Notes under the pieces: generated by a model
Told to the model about the DNA's origin: nothing
Seen by the model: only the letters and a program-made list of their open reading frames with translations
Databases searched by the model: none
Program-made: the position numbers and the translations under genes
Part shown: piece by piece, positions 5,772-10,001 of the stretch
How the letters are laid out: each line of letters opens with the position of its first letter
Numbering within the stretch: position 1 is the stretch's first letter
DNA from: Candidatus Dadabacteria bacterium
Lineage (GTDB): Bacteria > Desulfobacterota_D > UBA1144 > Nemesobacterales > JAJCZQ01
Assembly (NCBI GenBank): GCA_030624695.1
Contig: JAUXJP010000019.1
Span: forward strand, 1 to 10,001
Reading direction: 5' to 3'
Length of the DNA: 10,001 nucleotides

Positions 5772-6956
5772 ATGAAAGTACTTGTGTATTCCCATGAGTT
5801 TCCACCGTTTTTGGGCGGACTTGCAACGACCAGTATGAAGTTGGTCGAAGGCCTTTCCAGCCAGGTAAGCTGCCTGATTGCTATTGTACCAAGTTATGGT
5901 TCAAACCAGGAAATAATAGATAATAAACTTAACTGTGAGATAAAGCGTGTACCTCTTCTTGGAAGCAGATATATCCGTTCCATACCTTTCTTTCAACAGT
6001 TTTTAGGTTTTTTCTTCTTATTTTATCACCTTGTTGTAAATAAACCGGATGTTGTCTTGTTTATTACCGAAGAGGCCGAATCCGTTGGCGGACTGGTCTC
6101 AAATTTTGTTGAATTCAAATCTGTAGTAAGGGTTGCGGGCTCAGGGATTGTCACATGTTTTCATGGCTCGGGTTTTAATAAAAGAATCTTAAAATACCCC
6201 ATGAGTACCCTCTATAAAAAATCAAACAGGATTATAGCTGTAAGCAATTATACGAAATCACTTCTTGAAGGCATAGGTGTAGATGATAAAAAAATCAGGG
6301 TTATATATAACGGTGTGAAGAGTTCGATGCTGGAAAGCCCTGTAAATAAGGACAAAGTAGAATTTCTAGAAAAGAAATATAAAATCAATAAAGAAGATAA
6401 AGTTATAATAACAATTGCAAGGGTATTACCCCGTAAAGGGCAGGACCACGTAATTAGGGCTCTGCCCGGTGTCCTTAAGAAAGTGCCGAATCTGATATAC
6501 ATGATTGTTGGTGAGGGCAAATACAGGCAGGAATTCGAAAAACTTGCAGTTCAGTTAAATGTCAGCAGCCATGTTATTTTTACAGGCGGAGTAGAGAACA
6601 GCAGTATTGTGGATTTTCTTGATTTAAGTGACCTTTTTGTCATGCCTAACAGGGCATGGAACAATAAGGTGGAAGGGCTTCCTAATGCAATTATTGAAGC
6701 CAGCGCCCGTGGGAAGGCAGTGATTGCCGGTAACCATTCAGGATCTGTGGAGGCAGTTGTTCACGGAGAAACAGGGCTGCTTGTTGATTCAACAGACCCG
6801 GAAAAAATAGGCGATGCAATGACTGAAATACTCACAGATAATCACAAACTAAAAGAATACGGCCTAAAAGGCAAAGAATTTGTCAGAAATAATTTCAGGG
6901 AAGATATAATGATAAAAAATTATATTAACCAGATCGAAGAAGTTGCGGACATATAG
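5772..6956 (+). CDS. GT4-family glycosyltransferase (GT-B fold)
   Basis: Retaining glycosyltransferase of family GT4 (Glycos_transf_1 type) that probably adds a sugar from a nucleotide-sugar donor to a surface glycan at the cytoplasmic face. The 394-residue length is normal. The N-terminal Rossmann half begins MKVLVYSHEFPPFLGG, with the GG loop at 15-16 typical of the family. Acceptor-half landmarks include HGSGF at 131-135 and IIAVSNYTKSLL at 154-165. The C-terminal donor half has VIYNGV at 177-182, IARVLPRKGQDHVIRAL (Arg217, Lys222, phosphate contacts), IVGEG at 245-249 and the EX7E motif Glu301 to Glu309 (EGLPNAIIE), followed by GSVEAVVHGETGLLVD. A hydrophobic patch at 76-88 could help membrane association. 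The ATG follows an in-frame TAA three codons earlier, so it is the first possible start; no real Shine-Dalgarno is seen. The stop overlaps the flippase start by one base, linking it to glycan export. Sugar and acceptor are unknown. Confidence 0.93.
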   Translation: MKVLVYSHEFPPFLGGLATTSMKLVEGLSSQVSCLIAIVPSYGSNQEIIDNKLNCEIKRVPLLGSRYIRSIPFFQQFLGFFFLFYHLVVNKPDVVLFITEEAESVGGLVSNFVEFKSVVRVAGSGIVTCFHGSGFNKRILKYPMSTLYKKSNRIIAVSNYTKSLLEGIGVDDKKIRVIYNGVKSSMLESPVNKDKVEFLEKKYKINKEDKVIITIARVLPRKGQDHVIRALPGVLKKVPNLIYMIVGEGKYRQEFEKLAVQLNVSSHVIFTGGVENSSIVDFLDLSDLFVMPNRAWNNKVEGLPNAIIEASARGKAVIAGNHSGSVEAVVHGETGLLVDSTDPEKIGDAMTEILTDNHKLKEYGLKGKEFVRNNFREDIMIKNYINQIEEVADI

Positions 6957-8266
6957 TGTCTCAGATAGATGATATTTATAAAAAGCTTGTTAACAACACT
7001 TCCTGGCTTTTTGCCGGAAAGTCTGTCGGGAGTATCTTCTCCGGTGTCCAGGGAATACTTATTGCCCGGTACCTGGGCCTTGTTCAGTTCGGACTCTTTT
7101 CAATTGTTTTAGCATTTGTAGATGTACTGAATATTTTTATAGACCTGAGGGTCTGGGAAGCGGCCACCAAATATGTAGGGGATTACTGGAAAGAGGGAGA
7201 AAAGGACAAAGCCTGTTCACTCATAAAGTTCTTTTACCTGATAGATATACTAACTGGCATCCTTGCTTTCATTGTTGCAACAATTACAGCTGAGCTTGCT
7301 ACAAAGTACTTATTAAAGTCCCCCGGATCAGAAGTCTTTATATATGTATACGCGTTCAGCCTTTTTATTACCTCTCCAAACACCACTTCAAAAGCAATAC
7401 TCAGGGTCTTCGATAAATTTAAGGCAATAGCATTTATAGGGTCCGTTCAAAACTTTGTGAAAGTCGTCCTGGTCATTATTGCAATACTTCTGGATAAGGG
7501 AATATACGGAATTCTGATAGCCTTTGTTGCAGGCAGTTTTATAGGGTTTTTAATTAACTTCTATTATGTAAATATTACGCTAAATGAACACGGACTAAAT
7601 GGCTGGTGGAAAAGAAAAATCTTTTTTCCCAATTTTCAATTCAGGGAAATCTTTAAATTCCTTCTCCATACAAGTTTTTACGGAAGCCTTAAAGCGTTAA
7701 AGGACAAATACCTTGGTATTTTGATACTCGGATATTTTGCCGGGAAAGAAGCAGCCGGTCTTTATAAACTTGCCCGTTCATTTTTGAAAATTATTTCCAA
7801 GGTTGCTGATCCTCTTTATGAAGCAATATATCCCGAACTCGTAAAAGTCTATGAAAGTGACAACATTGATAATTTTGTAAATCTGATAAAAAGGGCAACT
7901 CTTGGAATGGCAAAAATAATTGTTCCAATAGGAATAGTTGTGTTTATATTTGCTGACCAGATATTAAGCCTGGTTTACGGCAGTGAATTCGGACTAGCCA
8001 CTGGCGTTGTAAGAATACTTGTCTTTGCAGTCATTATTTCCGACCTTGCTTCATTCACAAGTACCGCATTTCTGGCTGTCGGCAATCCGGGGCTAAGGAC
8101 CAAGATTGAGACAATTGCACTCATAGTTTATATAACCCTTTTATTTCTGCTGGTCCCATACTTTGCACAGATCGGGGCTGCGCTCTCACTGCTGGCATTT
8201 GCACTGGTGCTTGCACTGCTTAATATCGTTAATTTTAATAAATACGTTATAAAACAGGGAAGGTAA
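6956..8266 (+). CDS. Polysaccharide flippase (MOP superfamily, PST/Wzx-like)
   Basis: Integral membrane protein of 436 residues, probably moving lipid-linked oligosaccharide across the inner membrane. About 11-12 hydrophobic segments are visible, near 16-38, 43-65, 88-112, 126-145, 157-178, 181-203, 240-262, 318-341, 352-376, 384-404 and 406-426. The N-terminus (SWLFAGKSVGSIFSGVQGILIARYLGLVQFGLFS) matches the conserved start of PST transporters, where a conserved RYLG-x-x-x-(F/Y)-G segment follows helix 1. The C-terminal half around SEFGLATGVVRIL is also typical of the family. The start is GTG, sharing its first G with the TAG stop of the glycosyltransferase (TAGTG), so the two are co-transcribed and probably coupled. 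Substrate is unknown; the pairing with one glycosyltransferase suggests an O-antigen, capsule or teichuronic-like glycan. It ends three bases from the convergent permease gene, leaving no room for a separate terminator. Confidence 0.88.
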   Translation: MSQIDDIYKKLVNNTSWLFAGKSVGSIFSGVQGILIARYLGLVQFGLFSIVLAFVDVLNIFIDLRVWEAATKYVGDYWKEGEKDKACSLIKFFYLIDILTGILAFIVATITAELATKYLLKSPGSEVFIYVYAFSLFITSPNTTSKAILRVFDKFKAIAFIGSVQNFVKVVLVIIAILLDKGIYGILIAFVAGSFIGFLINFYYVNITLNEHGLNGWWKRKIFFPNFQFREIFKFLLHTSFYGSLKALKDKYLGILILGYFAGKEAAGLYKLARSFLKIISKVADPLYEAIYPELVKVYESDNIDNFVNLIKRATLGMAKIIVPIGIVVFIFADQILSLVYGSEFGLATGVVRILVFAVIISDLASFTSTAFLAVGNPGLRTKIETIALIVYITLLFLLVPYFAQIGAALSLLAFALVLALLNIVNFNKYVIKQGR

Positions 8267-8269
8267 CTC

Positions 8270-9484
8270 TTACTCGTATCTTAATGCTTCGATTGGGTTC
8301 AGCTTTGAGGCTTTCCTTGCAGGGTATATTCCAAATATTATTCCAACTGCTGCAGCAAAGAAAAAAGAAATCAGTATGGCAAAGATTGAGACAGATACTG
8401 GCCAATTTGTAAGTATTGAGACAACCTGGGACACAACAATGCCTATCAATATTCCTACGAGGCCGCCAAATAGTGATAAAATGATGGCTTCGGCAAGGAA
8501 CTGCTTTAAAATATCGTGACCCCTGGCCCCAACGGCCATCCTTATGCCGATCTCACGGGTTCTCTCGCTAACTGATACAAGCATGATGTTCATAATACCT
8601 ATGCCTCCTACTACTAGCGAAATCGACGCAATACTCCCAAGGAGCACGGTCATGATCTTTAGTACATTGTTAATAGTATTAATCTGGTTTTCCTGGGTCC
8701 TTATATGAAAATCGTTTTCCTGTGTGGGTGAAATATTGTGAGTTCGCTGAAGTACGCCAGTTATCTGGTTCTTTGCCAGCTGGATGTCGTCCTTGCTGTA
8801 AACCGATACGGAGATGTTGTCAAGAGTGTTGTCGTTTAAAAGCCTTTTCTGTACAGAGGTAAATGGTACTATTATCAGGTCGTCCTGGTCCTTTCCGCTC
8901 GGGGTCTGTCCTATGGAGTCCATAACACCGATTACCACGTACGTGAAATTGCCGATACGGATTTTCTGGCCAACAGGGTTGCCGTTTCCGAAAAGTGTCG
9001 ACTGAATGGATGAGCCAATTACTGCTACCAGGCCCGCATTTTCTACATCATAGTTGTTAAAAAAAGTGCCCCTCGAGGGAAACCAGTCATTAATATAAAT
9101 AAACTCAGGGGATACTCCTACAATCTTGGTAAACCAGTTCTTATTCCCGGCTATGGCTGTTGCAGTGGTATCCAGTATTTCGGATACGTACTGGACCGAA
9201 TTAATCTTTCTTATTTCTTCGGAATCTGTTTTGGTAAGTGGTTTTATGAGGGCATTGTCGTTGGACCTGCCGGTTGTGGCCTGAAACCCGCTGTTAACAA
9301 TAAGAGATTTACCTCCAAGGGCTGTGAGCTGATTTTCAATCATTTTTTTTGCGCCCTCCGTTATAGTTACGAGAGAGATAACTGCGGCAACCCCTATTAT
9401 GATCCCAAGGGCGGTCAAAAATGACCTCATCTTGTTTGCTTTTAAAGCATTTAGGGAGATACTTAATGAGTTGATAATATTCAT
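8270..9484 (-). CDS. ABC transporter permease, MacB/FtsX type
   Basis: Inner-membrane permease of the type VII ABC (MacB/LolCDE/FtsX) superfamily, which in characterised members drives efflux or mechanotransmission across the envelope without moving the substrate through the membrane. The 404 residues show one N-terminal helix at about 20-42, a large periplasmic MacB_PCD domain at about 45-270, then three helices at about 276-304, 330-357 and 366-388 of the FtsX domain. SVSERTREIGIRMAVGAR at 304-321, between helices 2 and 3, is the classic family signature, and the C-terminus IYPARKASKLNPIEALRYE is typical too. No ATPase or membrane-fusion gene is adjacent: upstream is divergent trpF, downstream the convergent flippase. 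The partner must be encoded elsewhere. ATG at 9484 is placed at the usual MNIINSL-type start; no clear Shine-Dalgarno. Substrate cannot be inferred; macrolide export should not be assumed. Confidence 0.92.
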   Translation of the reverse strand: MNIINSLSISLNALKANKMRSFLTALGIIIGVAAVISLVTITEGAKKMIENQLTALGGKSLIVNSGFQATTGRSNDNALIKPLTKTDSEEIRKINSVQYVSEILDTTATAIAGNKNWFTKIVGVSPEFIYINDWFPSRGTFFNNYDVENAGLVAVIGSSIQSTLFGNGNPVGQKIRIGNFTYVVIGVMDSIGQTPSGKDQDDLIIVPFTSVQKRLLNDNTLDNISVSVYSKDDIQLAKNQITGVLQRTHNISPTQENDFHIRTQENQINTINNVLKIMTVLLGSIASISLVVGGIGIMNIMLVSVSERTREIGIRMAVGARGHDILKQFLAEAIILSLFGGLVGILIGIVVSQVVSILTNWPVSVSIFAILISFFFAAAVGIIFGIYPARKASKLNPIEALRYE

Positions 9485-9541
9485 ATCAGCAGTAAAAATC
9501 GTTTTTAATATTATACATATTATTCGTTTATATATTTAATT
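9485..9541. promoter_or_regulatory. Short divergent promoter region between the permease gene and trpF
   Basis: Only 57 bases separate the two divergent start codons, so both promoters must overlap here or reach into the genes. The minus strand has a perfect TATAAT at 9510-9515, 25 bases before the permease ATG, without a good -35. TATTAT occurs on the plus strand at 9509-9514 and 9518-9523. Neither gene has a Shine-Dalgarno sequence. Region-level confidence only; the individual boxes are uncertain. Confidence 0.4.
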
Positions 9542-10001
9542 ATGACAAAAATAAAAATTTGCGGAATTACTAATATGGAAGATGCAATGGCTGCAGTCAA
9601 ACTTGGCGCAGATGCACTTGGCTTTATATTCTATAAAAAAAGTAAGCGTTATATTAAACCCGCCAAAGCCTCTGAAATTACAAAACTGCTGCCCCCTTTT
9701 GTCAAAAAAATAGGAGTATTTACTAACGAAGACCTTGGGGTAATCAGAGATATTACAGGTGAAGTTAAGCTTGATCTGCTACAGATCCACGGTGATGAAA
9801 CCCCGGAATACTGCGGCCGGCTTGAAAGTCCCTACATAAAAGCCTTCAGGCTGAAAGATGAGACTACACTTCCTGAAGTAAAGGAATATAGTACGGATTA
9901 CATACTTTTTGATACTTATTCAAAGGATGAATACGGCGGGACAGGACATGCATTTGACTGGAACATACTTAAAGACAAGCCGTTTGAAAATAAACATGTT
10001 A
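9542..10001 (+). CDS. trpF: Phosphoribosylanthranilate isomerase TrpF (3' end beyond window)
   Basis: Catalyses the Amadori rearrangement of N-(5-phosphoribosyl)anthranilate to CdRP in tryptophan synthesis, as a cytoplasmic (beta/alpha)8 barrel. The first 153 codons are present, out of about 200-210 usual for the family, with no internal stop. The N-terminus MTKIKICGITNMEDA carries the signature KICGIT with the catalytic general base Cys7. LGADALGFIFYKKSKRYI at 21-38 matches the conserved GFIF-x-x-x-S-x-R-Y segment. QIHGDE follows at 81-86. ILFDTYSKDEYGGTGHAFDW at 121-140 holds the likely general acid Asp124 and the GGTG-x-x-FDW substrate loop. The ATG at 9542 directly precedes the first barrel strand. 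It is monofunctional at its N-terminus, not fused to TrpC. No other trp gene is visible upstream; trpB or trpA may follow beyond the edge, which cannot be seen. Confidence 0.96.
   Translation, partial: MTKIKICGITNMEDAMAAVKLGADALGFIFYKKSKRYIKPAKASEITKLLPPFVKKIGVFTNEDLGVIRDITGEVKLDLLQIHGDETPEYCGRLESPYIKAFRLKDETTLPEVKEYSTDYILFDTYSKDEYGGTGHAFDWNILKDKPFENKHV

Noticed and set aside
8270..9484. Assigning the permease as the macrolide exporter MacB
   Set aside because: It lacks the fused N-terminal ATPase of MacB and has no MacA partner nearby, so only the superfamily can be supported.

Overview
The window is AT-rich bacterial chromosome. It holds six complete protein families that are easy to recognise, a seventh gene (trpF) cut by the right edge, and the last codons of an unidentified gene at the left edge. 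There are no RNA genes, insertion sequences, CRISPR arrays or phage genes. Host assignment is an inference. The low GC, AT-only intergenic DNA, mixed presence and absence of Shine-Dalgarno sites, a MacB-type permease and a many-LysM cell-wall hydrolase suggest a member of the Bacteroidota/Ignavibacteriota (FCB) group, but nothing here is diagnostic and the Firmicutes-like gene order xerC-hslV-hslU must be kept in mind.

Layout, left to right. Positions 1-71 probably carry the 3' end of a plus-strand gene, followed by a perfect 12-bp hairpin (78-106) that can serve as terminator for both converging units. A minus-strand operon follows: xerC (2920-2048), hslV (2033-1500) and hslU (1503-142), tightly packed, with a 14-bp gap and then an ATGA overlap. 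Upstream of it, on the same strand and after an AT-only intergenic stretch, is a 789-residue secreted peptidoglycan hydrolase with nine LysM modules and a C-terminal NlpC/P60 domain (5421-3052). A 350-bp, very AT-rich, gene-free region (5422-5771) separates it from a divergent plus-strand pair: a GT4-family glycosyltransferase (5772-6956) and a polysaccharide flippase of the MOP/PST family (6956-8266), joined by a 1-base stop/start overlap. This pair converges, with only 3 bp between stop codons, on a minus-strand MacB/FtsX-type ABC transporter permease (9484-8270). Finally, trpF (phosphoribosylanthranilate isomerase) begins at 9542 on the plus strand and runs off the window.

How the genes work together. 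HslU and HslV form one ATP-dependent protease, co-transcribed with the chromosome-dimer resolvase XerC. The LysM hydrolase, the glycosyltransferase/flippase pair and the MacB-like permease all act at the cell envelope, but only the glycosyltransferase and flippase are clearly linked. The permease has no ATPase or membrane-fusion partner in the window. I did not find a convincing new biological system. The points most worth a second look are the nine-LysM hydrolase and its internal repeat relationships, the solitary permease, the minimal glycosyltransferase-flippase cassette, and a perfect inverted repeat just upstream of that cassette.
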